NCBI RefSeq assembly: GCF_900475285.1
Contig: NZ_LS483370.1
Span: 1,130,001 to 1,194,000 of the forward strand
Direction: 5' to 3'
Length of the DNA stretch: 64,000 bases
DNA from: Pseudomonas taetrolens
GTDB taxonomy: Bacteria; Pseudomonadota; Gammaproteobacteria; Pseudomonadales; Pseudomonadaceae
Part shown: positions 36,899-46,393 of the stretch, one piece after another
Layout of the letters: each line of letters begins with the position of its first letter
How positions within the stretch are numbered: position 1 is the first letter of the stretch
The notes under the pieces: generated by a model
Told to the model about the DNA's origin: nothing
The model's database searches: none
What the model saw: only the letters and a program-made list of their open reading frames with translations
Made by a program: the position numbers and the translations under genes

Positions 36899-38258
36899 GC
36901 TGCCCGGTAAATCCTCCGTCTTCTGGAAGCTGGCGTGTCTGCTGGTGGCCTTTTGTTTGCTGATGATTTGGTTGAGCTGGTCCTGGGGCCGCTACATGGA
37001 CAAGCGCACCGCCTATCTGTCTGAACAGGCCCGCAGCACGCTGCTCAATTACGCCGCTGAGGCCGAGCACGCCTGGGCGACCGGGCAGCAGGCCGGAGTG
37101 GACCGCTGGCTGCAGGCAATGGGGCGCAAGGAGTCAGGTTGGATAGGGGTCATCGGTCAGGACCTGCAAGCATTGAGCAGCTACCCGCTCAATGACGCCG
37201 AAAGCCAGCGCCTGACTTTTCTGCGTGGCCTGGACTGGCCTATCAGCCATCTCAAGACGGCACGGCCATGGATCAAGGTGCCGTTTCCCAAGGACCTGTC
37301 AGCCGGCTATCTGGTGATTGAGTTGCCCCAGCGCTACATGCCGGGTCGTTCGCAGATGGTATGGCGGGTCATTACCAACGGCCTCATTCCCGGGCTGTTT
37401 ACGTTGCTGTTGTGCGTAGGGCTATACCGCCTGCTGATCGTGCCGCTGAATCATTTGCGCGAACAGGCCAATGCATGGCGGGCCGACCAGTTGGGGGTTC
37501 GCCTGTCGAGCCTGACCACCAGCCGCCAGGACGAACTCGGTGAACTGGGACGCGCCTTCGATCAGATGTCCGAACGTCTGCAAAGCACGATCTCCCTGCA
37601 GCAGCAAATGTTGCGCGACTTGTCTCACGAACTGCGCACCCCCTTGAGCCGTCTGCGCGTGGCCTGCGACAGCGAGCAGAGTGTCGAGGCCTTGCGGGAA
37701 CGCTTGAGCCGGGAAGTCGACGGCATGCAACGGCTGGTCGAAGACACCTTGCAGCTGGCATGGCTCGACACCGAACGGGGGGCCTTGCCACGGGAAGACA
37801 TACAGATTCAGGCGTTGTGGGAGATGCTCACCGAAAATGCCCGTTTTGAAAGCGGCTGGCCTGAAGCGCGCTTGCCGTGTTTTGTGGGGGCCGATTGCTG
37901 GGTTCAGGGGCATCTCAATAGCTTGGCGCAGGCGTTGGAAAACATATTGCGCAACGCCATTCGTCACTCGCCGCCCGATGGCATTGTCAGTCTCGGTGGG
38001 CAGCGCGAAGGCGACGAATGGCATTTGTGGCTCGAAGATCAGGGTGGTGGTGTGGCCCCTGAAGAACTCGAACGGATCTTCGCCCCGTTTACTCGGCTGG
38101 ACGGCTCTCGCCCCGGCGACGGGGGCTTTGGCCTGGGCCTGAGTATCGCCCGCAATGCGCTGCGATTGCAGGGGGGCAGGCTGTGGGCACAAAACACTGC
38201 GCAAGGGTTGAAGGTGCATCTATGCCTGCTTGCCAGGCAAGCCTCTATCGGGGAATGA
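36888..38258 (+). CDS. Sensor histidine kinase, partner of the preceding regulator
   Basis: 456 residues. Membrane helices at about 12-32 and 160-184 around a periplasmic part of about 125 residues, then HAMP (about 185-240). H-box DLSHELRTPLSRLRVAC (about 244-260) and HATPase with NILRNAIRHS, EDQGGGVAPE and GGFGLGLSIA. ATG 36888 lies inside the end of the regulator gene (11-nt overlap), so they are one operon. PirS is the P. aeruginosa counterpart by position, but the ligand is not shown here. Confidence 0.87.
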   Translation: MRYKLPGKSSVFWKLACLLVAFCLLMIWLSWSWGRYMDKRTAYLSEQARSTLLNYAAEAEHAWATGQQAGVDRWLQAMGRKESGWIGVIGQDLQALSSYPLNDAESQRLTFLRGLDWPISHLKTARPWIKVPFPKDLSAGYLVIELPQRYMPGRSQMVWRVITNGLIPGLFTLLLCVGLYRLLIVPLNHLREQANAWRADQLGVRLSSLTTSRQDELGELGRAFDQMSERLQSTISLQQQMLRDLSHELRTPLSRLRVACDSEQSVEALRERLSREVDGMQRLVEDTLQLAWLDTERGALPREDIQIQALWEMLTENARFESGWPEARLPCFVGADCWVQGHLNSLAQALENILRNAIRHSPPDGIVSLGGQREGDEWHLWLEDQGGGVAPEELERIFAPFTRLDGSRPGDGGFGLGLSIARNALRLQGGRLWAQNTAQGLKVHLCLLARQASIGE

Positions 38259-38367
38259 GCAAGGGGCCTTATATCCTTTAGCCATAAGCTTCGTACTTTG
38301 CGTGATATGGGCTGCCTGCGTTTGTCGGTATGATGTGCGCCCCCGCAGTCTGGATTGCGAATACGCC

Positions 38368-39270
38368 ATGACATTGCAGTACCCCACTATCGCCGATTGC
38401 GTCGGCAACACTCCGTTGGTGCGTTTGCAGCGCCTGCCCGGAGCCACCACCAACACCTTGTTGCTCAAGCTCGAAGGGAATAACCCTGCGGGCTCGGTCA
38501 AGGACCGTCCGGCATTGTCGATGATTGCCCGTGCTGAAGCACGTGGCCAGATCCAGCCGGGCGATACCCTGATCGAGGCGACTTCGGGCAATACCGGTAT
38601 CGCGCTGGCCATGGCTGCGGCGATCAAGGGCTACAAGATGGTCCTGATCATGCCCGACAACTCCAGTGCCGAGCGCAAGGCGGCCATGACCGCTTATGGC
38701 GCCGAGTTGATTCTGGTCACCCAGGAAGAGGGCATGGAAGGTGCTCGCGACCTGGCCGACAAGCTGCAGGCCGAAGGCCGTGGCAAGGTGCTCGATCAGT
38801 TTGCCAACGGTGACAACCCAGAGGCGCACTACACCAGCACTGGCCCGGAAATCTGGCGCCAGACTGGAGGCACGATCACCCACTTTGTCAGTTCGATGGG
38901 CACCACCGGCACCATCATGGGGGTATCGCGTTACCTCAAGGAGCAAAACCCGGCTGTGCAGATCATCGGTTTGCAGCCGATGGAAGGTGCTGCGATTCCG
39001 GGCATCCGTCGCTGGCCGCAGGAGTACCTGCCGAAGATTTATCAAGCCGATCGTGTCGACCGGATTGTCGACATGGCCCAGGCCGAGGCTGAAGACGTGA
39101 TGCGTCGCCTGGCTCGCGAAGAAGGCATTTTCTGCGGCGTCTCCTCGGGTGGTGCCGTGGCTGCCATGTTGCGCCTGTCGCAGGAAGTCGAAAACGCGGT
39201 CATGGTTGCGATTATTTGTGACCGGGGCGACCGTTACCTGTCGACCGGCATCTACGATGCTCCCAACTGA
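38368..39270 (+). CDS. cysM: Cysteine synthase CysM (O-acetylserine sulfhydrylase B)
   Basis: 300 residues, PLP enzyme making cysteine from O-acetylserine and sulfide or thiosulfate. The PLP lysine sits in GSVKDRPA (about residue 41-48) and the phosphate loop in [15 protein letters not shown] (about 70-84). Later conserved parts are [17 protein letters not shown] and [13 protein letters not shown] 38368 is the conserved start; the upstream open frame is not conserved-looking. Its stop codon shares one base with the rlmD start. Confidence 0.95.
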   Translation: MTLQYPTIADCVGNTPLVRLQRLPGATTNTLLLKLEGNNPAGSVKDRPALSMIARAEARGQIQPGDTLIEATSGNTGIALAMAAAIKGYKMVLIMPDNSSAERKAAMTAYGAELILVTQEEGMEGARDLADKLQAEGRGKVLDQFANGDNPEAHYTSTGPEIWRQTGGTITHFVSSMGTTGTIMGVSRYLKEQNPAVQIIGLQPMEGAAIPGIRRWPQEYLPKIYQADRVDRIVDMAQAEAEDVMRRLAREEGIFCGVSSGGAVAAMLRLSQEVENAVMVAIICDRGDRYLSTGIYDAPN

Positions 39271-40622
39271 TGGCTAAGCAAGAGAGAGGCCTGCGCTTCC
39301 AGCCCGCTGGCGGCACTCGGGCCCCGCAAGTGCCTACGGGCAAGAAACAGCGTTTGAACATCGAGCGTTTGGCCAACGACGGCCGGGGTATTGCCTTTTT
39401 GGAAGGGCGTACCTGGTTTGTGTCGGGGGCATTGGCCGGTGAAGAAGTTGAAGCGCGGGTACTGGGCGCTCATGGCAAAATCGTGGAGGCACGTGCCGAG
39501 CGCGTATTCAAGGCCAATGAGATCCGCCGTGCCGCACCCTGTGCCCATGCCGGAAAGTGCGGTGGCTGCAGCGTGCAGCATTTGCCTCACGAGGAGCAGC
39601 TTGCTCTGAAACAGCGCATGCTGGCCGAGCAGCTAATGCGTGTGGCTGGCGTCGAGCCAGAAGCCTGGGCTGCGCCCCTGACCGGCCCCGAGTTCGGCTA
39701 CCGCCGTCGCGCGCGGATTGCGGTGCGCTGGGATGCAAAGGCCAAACGCCTGGACGTAGGATTTCGGGCTGCCGGCAGCCAGGACATCGTGGCCATCGAC
39801 CACTGTCTGGTGCTGGTACAGGCCCTGCAACCCATCATGACCGGGTTACCCGCCATGCTGCGCCAGTTGAGCAAGCCGCAGGCCCTGGGGCATGTCGAGC
39901 TGTTCAGTGGTTCGGCGATTGCAGTGCTGTTGCGTCATATGGCACCGCTTAACGATGCCGACATGCAGGTGTTGCAGCATTTTTGCCTCACGCATAACGC
40001 CCAATTGTGGCTGCATGGTGAAAGTGAGCCGCAACCGGTCGATTTGAGCCGGACTCTGGGCTACCGTCTGGAGTCGTGGAATTTGGAGCTGGCGTATCGC
40101 CCGGGCGACTTTGTTCAGGTCAATGCCGGTGTCAATGAAGCCATGGTGGCGCAGGCGCTGGAGTGGCTGGCGCCGCAAGCTGACGAACGGATTCTTGACT
40201 TGTTCTGTGGGCTGGGTAACTTCGCATTGCCACTGGCGCGGCAAGTCCGCGAGGTGGTAGCAGTCGAAGGGGTTGCGACGATGGTCGAACGCGCCGCGCA
40301 AAACGCGGTCAGTAATTCGCTGCATAATGCATCGTTTGTACAGGCTGACCTGTCGCAACCGCTGGTGGATGCCGCATGGGCCAAAGAAGGCTTTAGTGCC
40401 GTGCTCCTCGATCCACCGCGCGATGGTGCCTTTGAAATCGTGCGCAAGCTGTCTGGCCTGGGTGCCAAACGTTTGGTGTACGTGTCGTGCAACCCGGCCA
40501 CGCTGGCGCGCGACACCATTGAATTGATGAAACAGGGTTATCGGTTAAAACGTGCCGGGATCCTCGATATGTTTCCGCAAACCGCGCATGTCGAGGCGAT
40601 GGCGTTATTTGAGGCAGACTAG
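39270..40622 (+). CDS. rlmD: 23S rRNA m5U1939 methyltransferase RlmD
   Basis: 450 residues. N-terminal TRAM domain (about 20-80), a [4Fe-4S] cysteine cluster (C-x5-C-x2-C in [12 protein letters not shown] about 91-102 and a later Cys in DHCLV), and a C-terminal SAM methyltransferase with [12 protein letters not shown] (about 312), DPPRDGA and the catalytic Cys in [10 protein letters not shown] (about 410). The start codon overlaps the cysM stop by one base (TGATG), so they are probably co-transcribed. Confidence 0.96.
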   Translation: MAKQERGLRFQPAGGTRAPQVPTGKKQRLNIERLANDGRGIAFLEGRTWFVSGALAGEEVEARVLGAHGKIVEARAERVFKANEIRRAAPCAHAGKCGGCSVQHLPHEEQLALKQRMLAEQLMRVAGVEPEAWAAPLTGPEFGYRRRARIAVRWDAKAKRLDVGFRAAGSQDIVAIDHCLVLVQALQPIMTGLPAMLRQLSKPQALGHVELFSGSAIAVLLRHMAPLNDADMQVLQHFCLTHNAQLWLHGESEPQPVDLSRTLGYRLESWNLELAYRPGDFVQVNAGVNEAMVAQALEWLAPQADERILDLFCGLGNFALPLARQVREVVAVEGVATMVERAAQNAVSNSLHNASFVQADLSQPLVDAAWAKEGFSAVLLDPPRDGAFEIVRKLSGLGAKRLVYVSCNPATLARDTIELMKQGYRLKRAGILDMFPQTAHVEAMALFEAD

Positions 40623-40741
40623 GACGTCTGTTTATTTCGACGGGCCCGCAACTTCGCGCTACTTGGCCCTGTAGTGCGGGGTTGGGATTAGGGTCAGTGT
40701 ATTCAGCGCACTCAACCTGCGCTGTAGGGAAGGTAAGCAAG

Positions 40742-42994
40742 ATGGTACAGGTCAGAGCACACCAGCCGATCAACACCGACGGCACTCTCAACCTCGAGGC
40801 ATGGCTTGATCATGCGGTGAGTGTCGATGTGGCGCTGGACCGTGAAGCCTTGAAAGAAGCGTGCGAGTACGCGCGTGAGGCTGAACAGCAAGCCAATGCG
40901 GCTAAAAACCTGTGGGCCGAGGGTACGTCGAGCTTTCGAACCGGCCTTGAAATCGCTGAAATTCTTGCGGATCTCAAGTTGGATCAGGATTCGCTGGTCG
41001 CAGCCATTCTGTACAGGGGCGTACGCGAGGGGCAGATTCAGCTTCCGGCGATCAGCCAGCGTTTCGGTACGGTGGTGGCCAAACTGATCGATGGCGTGCT
41101 GCGCATGGCCGCGATCAGCGCCAGTCTCAGCCCTCGTCAGTCCATGGTGCTGGGCACTCAGGGCCAGGTCGAGAACCTGCGCAAAATGCTCGTGGCGATG
41201 GTTGATGACGTGCGTGTGGCACTGATCAAGCTGGCTGAGCGTACATGTGCGATTCGTGCGGTTAAAAATGCACCGGACGAAAAGCGCAACCGTGTCGCCC
41301 GCGAAGTGTTCGATATCTATGCGCCGCTGGCGCACCGTCTGGGCATCGGTCATATCAAATGGGAACTGGAAGACTTGTCCTTCCGTTACCTTGAGCCCGA
41401 GCAGTACAAACAGATCGCCACCCTGTTGCATGAGCGCCGTCTTGACCGTGAGCGTTTCATCAGCGATGTGATGGGCCAGTTGCGTTCTGAACTGGAGGCA
41501 ACCGGGGTCGACGCGGACATCAGCGGCCGGGCCAAACATATCTATTCCATCTGGCGCAAAATGCAGCGCAAAGGCCTGGCCTTCAGCCAGATTTATGACG
41601 TGCGCGCAGTACGCGTGCTGGTTCCGGAAATGCGCGATTGCTACACCGCACTGGGGATCGTTCATACGTTATGGCGGCACATTCCCAAGGAGTTCGACGA
41701 TTACATCGCCAACCCCAAGGAGAACGGCTACCGTTCGCTGCACACGGCGGTAATCGGCCCGGAAGGCAAGGTTCTGGAGGTGCAGATCCGCACCCACGCC
41801 ATGCATGAAGAGGCCGAATTGGGTGTGTGCGCGCACTGGCGTTACAAGGGCACCGACGTCAAGGCCGGCTCCAACCAGTACGAAGAGAAAATCTCATGGC
41901 TGCGTCAGGTGCTGGAATGGCATGAAGAACTGGGTGATATCGGCGGACTTGCCGAACAGTTGCGCGTCGATATCGAGCCGGACCGGGTTTATATCTTTAC
42001 CCCGGACGGTCACGCAATTGACCTGCCCAAGGGGGCGACACCGCTCGACTTCGCGTATCGGGTCCACACCGAAATCGGTCATAACTGCCGTGGGGCCAAG
42101 ATCAACGGGCGCATTGTGCCGCTCAACTACAGCCTGCAAACCGGTGAGCAAGTCGAGATCATCACCAGCAAGCACGGCACGCCGAGTCGCGACTGGCTGA
42201 ACCCTAACCTGGGCTACATCACCACGTCGCGGGCACGGGCCAAAATTGTTCACTGGTTCAAGCTGCAGGCCCGTGACCAGAACGTTGCCGCCGGTAAAAC
42301 CCTGCTTGAGCGTGAGCTGAGCCGTTTAGGCTTGCCTGCTGTGGATTACGAAAAGCTCGCCGACAAGGCCAACATGAGAACCGCCGAGGACATGTACGCT
42401 GCCCTCGGTGCGGGCGACTTGCGTCTCGCGCAGTTGATCAACCTGGCGCAACAACAGGTCGAGCCGGAACGCGGCAACGAGCAGATGGAGCTGATCCCGC
42501 GCAAGGCCACGGGCTACAAGCCGGGCAAGCGCGGGGATATCCAGATCGAAGGGGTTGGCAACCTGTTGACGCAAATGGCTGGCTGCTGCCAGCCGTTGCC
42601 GGGCGATGCGATTGTCGGCTACATCACCCAGGGCCGTGGAGTGAGCATTCACCGCCAGGACTGCGCTTCGGTCCTGCAATTGGGCAGCCGTGAGCCCGAG
42701 CGGATCATTCAGGTCAACTGGGGGCCGATCCCGGTGTCGACCTACCCGGTCGATATCGAGATCCGCGCCTATGATCGTTCGGGCCTGCTACGCGATGTCT
42801 CACAAGTGCTGCTCAACGAGCGCATCAACGTTTTGGCGGTCAACACCCGCTCGAACAAAGAGAACAACACGGCGCTGATGACCTTGACCATCGAGATCCC
42901 GGGTCTGGATGCATTGGGGCGTTTGCTGGGGCGAATTTCGCAGTTGCCGAACATCATCGAAACCCGCCGGATAGGGCGTAGCGAGCCACGTTAA
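40742..42994 (+). CDS. relA: GTP pyrophosphokinase RelA
   Basis: 750 residues, ribosome-linked (p)ppGpp synthetase of the stringent response. The N-terminal pseudo-hydrolase lacks the HD motif (AAILYRGVREG near residue 85-95 where SpoT has HD), so it is synthetase only. Synthetase motif with EFDDYIANPKENGYRSLHT (about 317-335; the EFDD form is typical of RelA), TGS domain around 405-470 and C-terminal ACT domain around 665-740. ATG 40742 follows GGGAAGG. Frame is open 20 codons upstream without support. Confidence 0.96.
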   Translation: MVQVRAHQPINTDGTLNLEAWLDHAVSVDVALDREALKEACEYAREAEQQANAAKNLWAEGTSSFRTGLEIAEILADLKLDQDSLVAAILYRGVREGQIQLPAISQRFGTVVAKLIDGVLRMAAISASLSPRQSMVLGTQGQVENLRKMLVAMVDDVRVALIKLAERTCAIRAVKNAPDEKRNRVAREVFDIYAPLAHRLGIGHIKWELEDLSFRYLEPEQYKQIATLLHERRLDRERFISDVMGQLRSELEATGVDADISGRAKHIYSIWRKMQRKGLAFSQIYDVRAVRVLVPEMRDCYTALGIVHTLWRHIPKEFDDYIANPKENGYRSLHTAVIGPEGKVLEVQIRTHAMHEEAELGVCAHWRYKGTDVKAGSNQYEEKISWLRQVLEWHEELGDIGGLAEQLRVDIEPDRVYIFTPDGHAIDLPKGATPLDFAYRVHTEIGHNCRGAKINGRIVPLNYSLQTGEQVEIITSKHGTPSRDWLNPNLGYITTSRARAKIVHWFKLQARDQNVAAGKTLLERELSRLGLPAVDYEKLADKANMRTAEDMYAALGAGDLRLAQLINLAQQQVEPERGNEQMELIPRKATGYKPGKRGDIQIEGVGNLLTQMAGCCQPLPGDAIVGYITQGRGVSIHRQDCASVLQLGSREPERIIQVNWGPIPVSTYPVDIEIRAYDRSGLLRDVSQVLLNERINVLAVNTRSNKENNTALMTLTIEIPGLDALGRLLGRISQLPNIIETRRIGRSEPR

Positions 42995-42996
42995 CC

Positions 42997-43087
42997 GGTA
43001 GCCGTTGCAGCAGGTCGCGATAAGGGCCGAGGACCTTGAAGGGCAGGGTCACTCAGCAATCCATCGCAGCCTGCGGCAGCGGCTACC
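42997..43087. repeat. REP pair (inverted) between relA and mazG
   Basis: GGTAGCCGTTGCAGCAGG at 42997 and CCTGCGGCAGCGGCTACC ending at 43087, in opposite orientation around about 55 bp. Same family as the elements at 26768 and 52429. Confidence 0.75.
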
Positions 43088-43109
43088 GCGTTCTGCCAAG
43101 AGAGCAATG

Positions 43110-43943
43110 ATGTACAACCTCGACGATCTGCTTAACCTGATGGCCCGTCTGCGAGACCCGCAGTACGGATGCCCGTGGGATATCAAGCAAACCTGGGCCA
43201 CCATCGTTCCCTGCACCCTTGAAGAGGCCTACGAAGTTGCCGATGCCATTGAGCGCAGCGACTTTGAGCATGTGCAGGGTGAACTGGGCGATTTGCTGTT
43301 TCAGGTGGTGTATTACAGCCAGTTGGCCCGCGAAGAAGGCCGGTTTGAATTTGCCGGGGTGATCGACAGCATCACCCGCAAGCTGATCCGCCGCCATCCC
43401 CATGTATTTCCCACGGGCGATCTGTACGCACCCGTGGATATTCCGCGCTTGAGTGAAGAGCAGGTCAAAATCCGCTGGGATGAGATCAAGGCTGAAGAAC
43501 GTAGCGAACAATCCAGTGCGCCCGAGCAGCTGTCGTTGCTCGATGATGTGCCGGTAGCGCTGCCGGCGCTGTCCCGTGCTGCCAAGTTGCAAAAACGTGC
43601 AGCCCAAGTGGGCTTTGACTGGCCTGCGGCGCTGCCGGTGCTGGACAAGGTGCGTGAAGAGCTGGATGAGGTGCTGGAGGCTATGGCGGACAACGACTCG
43701 GCAGCCATTCATGACGAGATCGGTGACCTGCTGTTTTCGGTGGTCAACCTGGCGCGTCACCTCAAAGTTGACCCCGAGACTGCCTTGCGCGGCGCCAATA
43801 ACAAATTTGACAGACGTTTCCGGTTTATCGAGCAGGCATTGCGCGATACCCTGCGTCCCATTGAAGATTGCACCCTTGAAGACCTGGACGCCCTGTGGGG
43901 CGAAGCCAAGCGCCAGGAAAAGAATTTGCCCAGCTGCGGCTGA
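43110..43943 (+). CDS. mazG: Nucleoside triphosphate pyrophosphohydrolase MazG
   Basis: 277 residues (278 if the adjacent ATG at 43107 is used). Two MazG domains: N-terminal PWDIKQTW ... CTLEEAYEVADAIERSDFEHVQGELGDLLFQV (ExxE-x12-28-ExxD pattern, about 22-70) and a second set in the C-terminal part (REELDEVLEAM, EIGDLLFSVVNLARHL about 185-215). It hydrolyses NTPs and affects (p)ppGpp levels in cells, which fits its place after relA. The REP pair lies between the two genes. Confidence 0.95.
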   Translation: MYNLDDLLNLMARLRDPQYGCPWDIKQTWATIVPCTLEEAYEVADAIERSDFEHVQGELGDLLFQVVYYSQLAREEGRFEFAGVIDSITRKLIRRHPHVFPTGDLYAPVDIPRLSEEQVKIRWDEIKAEERSEQSSAPEQLSLLDDVPVALPALSRAAKLQKRAAQVGFDWPAALPVLDKVREELDEVLEAMADNDSAAIHDEIGDLLFSVVNLARHLKVDPETALRGANNKFDRRFRFIEQALRDTLRPIEDCTLEDLDALWGEAKRQEKNLPSCG

Positions 43944-43965
43944 GTTTGCCTAAGTGAGTAAGTAG

Positions 43966-44511
43966 ATGAGCATTTCCCTACGCGACCAGTTACTCAAAGC
44001 GGGACTGGTTAACGAGAAGCAGGCCAAACAGGCCGGCAAAGAAAAGCAAAAGCAACAGCGCCTGGCCCACAAGGGGCAGATCGAGCTGGACGATACCCAG
44101 CAGCGGCTGGCACTTGAAGCCAAGGCCGAGAAGGTCAAGCGCGATCAGGAACTCAACCGTCAGCAGCAGGAAAAGGTCGAACAAAAGGCCCGTGCCGCAC
44201 AGATCAAGCAATTGATCGAAGTCTCACGTTTGCCCAAGCTGACCACCGAAGATTATTACAACTTCGTTGATGACAAGAAGGTCAAGCGCCTGTCGGTCAA
44301 TACCCTGATGCGCAACAAGCTGGCCAACGGTTCGCTGGCGATTGTGCAGCATGCCGGTGGTTACGAAGTGATCCCGCGTGAGGCGGCACTCAAGATCCAG
44401 GAGCGTGACCCGCGTCGAATCGTTCAGCTCAACATCCTGAGCGAGGTTCAGACACCTGAAGAAGACGATCCGTATGCTGCTTATCAGATCCCTGACGATC
44501 TGATGTGGTAA
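43966..44511 (+). CDS. DUF2058 (YaiL-type) protein
   Basis: 181 residues. The N-terminal half is a highly charged helical region (ISLRDQLLKAGLVNEKQAKQ, then Lys/Gln-rich, about 5-85), the C-terminal half is a compact domain (DDKKVKRLSVNTLMRNKLANGSLAIVQHAGGYEVIPRE spread over 103-143). This is the DUF2058 pattern. Nucleolar-like name aside, the function is unknown; E. coli YaiL is the relative. 22 nt after mazG, so likely co-transcribed. Confidence 0.88.
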   Translation: MSISLRDQLLKAGLVNEKQAKQAGKEKQKQQRLAHKGQIELDDTQQRLALEAKAEKVKRDQELNRQQQEKVEQKARAAQIKQLIEVSRLPKLTTEDYYNFVDDKKVKRLSVNTLMRNKLANGSLAIVQHAGGYEVIPREAALKIQERDPRRIVQLNILSEVQTPEEDDPYAAYQIPDDLMW

Positions 44512-44522
44512 GGCCTGATGTG

Positions 44523-44555
44523 ACAAACCCCGCTTCGGCGGGGTTTGTTTTTTTC
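44523..44555. terminator. Intrinsic terminator after the DUF2058 gene
   Basis: ACAAACCCCGC-TTCG-GCGGGGTTTGT followed by a T-run; 12 nt past the stop codon. The converging small gene (stop at 44576) lies on the other side. Confidence 0.95.
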
Positions 44556-44575
44556 AAGACTGTAGTTGCTGTCGT

Positions 44576-44758
44576 TCAGGCCTGGCTGTTTTGTGCTTCC
44601 AGTTTTTCCAGTTCGGCTTTGTAGCGCTGAGCATCGCTTTCGCGGTGGAACATGCCGACCAGTAGATCCTGCTGGTGAACGTCCCACAGATGCACCCCGT
44701 GGGCTACGAGTTGGCGGGACATATGTGAATCGTCGCGTTCAGTTACTTTGACAGTCAT
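44576..44758 (-). CDS. Small soluble protein, unknown
   Basis: 60 residues from ATG 44758, which follows GGGAG 8 nt upstream; the longer open frame to 44794 is less likely. No signal or membrane helix. The central part VHLWDVHQQDLLVGMFHRESDAQRYKAELEKLEA (about 21-54) looks like a conserved small fold with a helical tail. I do not recognise it. Intergenic region downstream carries a terminator shared with DUF2058. Confidence 0.6.
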   Translation of the reverse strand: MTVKVTERDDSHMSRQLVAHGVHLWDVHQQDLLVGMFHRESDAQRYKAELEKLEAQNSQA

Positions 44759-44968
44759 CTGCTTGCTCCCAATTCTGGTAAGGGTCTGCGGCAAGGCGTC
44801 GCAGGTCTTCTTTATAGAATCTGTTAGCTTCCTAAGTAAACACCCCGTCGACGCGCTGTCATGTTGTTAAAAACGGAACTCCCCTGCAGCCCTTTAAATC
44901 CGTGGGGGTTGACGAATTTTTCAATAGTTTTATGACAAAAGTTTCATGTTTTAGTCGGGAAATTGGCC

Positions 44969-44998
44969 AAAAAAAACCCCACCGAAGTGAGGTTTTTT
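44969..44998 (-). terminator. Intrinsic terminator after the purMN-DUF3108 unit
   Basis: On the minus strand the stem CCTCAC/GTGGGG (one G-U pair) with a TTCG loop and T-runs on both sides, 22 nt past the DUF3108 stop. A-tracts allow use in both directions. Confidence 0.85.
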
Positions 44999-45020
44999 GT
45001 TGATCAAGACAGTCGTTGGC

Positions 45021-45734
45021 TCAGTTGCCCTTGACCGTCTGACCATTCACCGTGCCGTCCAGCAGCATGATGTTGTATTCCTTGCCGTCTTTTTCTACCT
45101 GACGCAGTTTGACCAGCAATGAATCCCAGTTCTTGGCGAACCACATTTCAGTGATGCGCTTGTTCTGGGTCGGATCGCGCACGCGTTCGACCTTGATGGC
45201 GTCCACTTTGCCGGCCTTGGTCTCGACCACTTCCGGGCCGATAACGCGGAAGTCATAGGTGTCTACGTCTTCACCGTCGACCACTTGGTAGCTCATGCTT
45301 TTTTTGCCTGCCGCCACATCGCGCTGGAGCGCCAACTGGTAGGTAGACTTGTCGAGCATGCCAGTAAGGAGTGGCACTTTGACCGGATCTTTGTTGTCGA
45401 TGCCGGTCACCATCTTGGCTGACCAGTCGAAATCCAGGTCAACGTTCTTGGCCTTGCCCAGGCCGCCACGCTCAAAGTGGTAGGTCAGCGGGATCAGCGC
45501 ATCTTTTTCCAGCTTGAGGGTGCTTTCTTCGTTCAGGCTGGCAATCATCATCGAGGCCTTGAAATTCAAGGTCCAGACGCCGTTGTCGTTTTTGCTGAGG
45601 CTGCGTTCTGCAGAGCCGCTCATCGGCAACTGTTTCCAGTCGGCGGTGTAGCTGGCTTTGAAAGGATGGAGTTCGGCCGCCTGCACTGCTGGGATAGCTA
45701 GCAGGCTGAGGGCGAGGAGCAGGGCACGACGCAT
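45021..45734 (-). CDS. Periplasmic DUF3108 protein
   Basis: 237 residues. Signal peptide (ALLLALSLLAIPAVQA, cleavage near 19-20), then an all-beta domain of the DUF3108 type (HPFKASYTADWKQLPMSGSAERSL ... NVDLDFDWSAKMVTG ... WFAKNWDSLLVKLRQVEKDGKEYNIML). Members are periplasmic; function unknown. Start with AGGAG upstream, 8 nt after purN, so it belongs to the purM-purN unit as I recall for P. aeruginosa. Confidence 0.9.
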   Translation of the reverse strand: MRRALLLALSLLAIPAVQAAELHPFKASYTADWKQLPMSGSAERSLSKNDNGVWTLNFKASMMIASLNEESTLKLEKDALIPLTYHFERGGLGKAKNVDLDFDWSAKMVTGIDNKDPVKVPLLTGMLDKSTYQLALQRDVAAGKKSMSYQVVDGEDVDTYDFRVIGPEVVETKAGKVDAIKVERVRDPTQNKRITEMWFAKNWDSLLVKLRQVEKDGKEYNIMLLDGTVNGQTVKGN

Positions 45735-45742
45735 AATGTCTC

Positions 45743-46393
45743 CTAGATTCGTATCAAGTGGCCGCTGGCCGCGAGTAATTGACCGTCCAATAATGCGCCT
45801 TGCTCGTCAAGAGACAAGCGACCTTCGGCAAACCAGCGCACTGCAAGCGGATAAATCCGGTGTTCCTGAGCATGAACCCGTTGCGCCAGGCTGTTGGCTG
45901 AGTCATCAGACGCTACCGGTATCACTGCCTGTACGACCAGAGGGCCGCCATCGAGTTCCTCAGTTACGAAATGCACGCTGCAGCCATGCTCGCGATCCCC
46001 TGCTTCCAGCGCGCGCTGATGCGTGTGCAAGCCTTTGTATTTAGGCAGCAGCGAAGGGTGGATATTGAGCAGGCGACCCTGATAGTGGCGTACGAAGTCT
46101 GCGCTGAGAATGCGCATGAATCCGGCCAGAACCACCAGTTGCGGGTTGAAGGTGTCGATGATTTCGATCAGTGCAGCATCGAAGGCCTCGCGGCCCTCGA
46201 ATGCTTTGTGATCCAGCACCCGGGTATCGATACCCGCGTCTTTGGCGCGTTGCAGGCCGAAGGCGTCTGCGCGGTTGGAGATTACCGCGCGGATCCTGGC
46301 CGGACTGTCCTTGACGTCATTGCTGTCGATCAAGGCCTGCAAGTTGCTGCCGGTGCCGGAAAGCAGCACCACTACATCACAGGTATCAGGCAT
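45743..46393 (-). CDS. purN: Phosphoribosylglycinamide formyltransferase PurN
   Basis: 216 residues. Transfers the formyl group from 10-formyl-THF to GAR in purine synthesis. Motif VLLSGTGSNLQALID (about 8-22); the catalytic triad is in LLNIHPSLLPKYKGLHTHQRAL (Asn, His about 106-127) with Asp in HFVTEELDGGPLVVQA (about 144). Start codon overlaps the purM stop by one base (TAATG). Confidence 0.97.
   Translation of the reverse strand: MPDTCDVVVLLSGTGSNLQALIDSNDVKDSPARIRAVISNRADAFGLQRAKDAGIDTRVLDHKAFEGREAFDAALIEIIDTFNPQLVVLAGFMRILSADFVRHYQGRLLNIHPSLLPKYKGLHTHQRALEAGDREHGCSVHFVTEELDGGPLVVQAVIPVASDDSANSLAQRVHAQEHRIYPLAVRWFAEGRLSLDEQGALLDGQLLAASGHLIRI

Noticed and set aside
40742..41100. Active (p)ppGpp hydrolase in RelA
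   Set aside because: The HD motif is replaced (YR in AAILYRGVREG), so the domain is only a pseudo-hydrolase.
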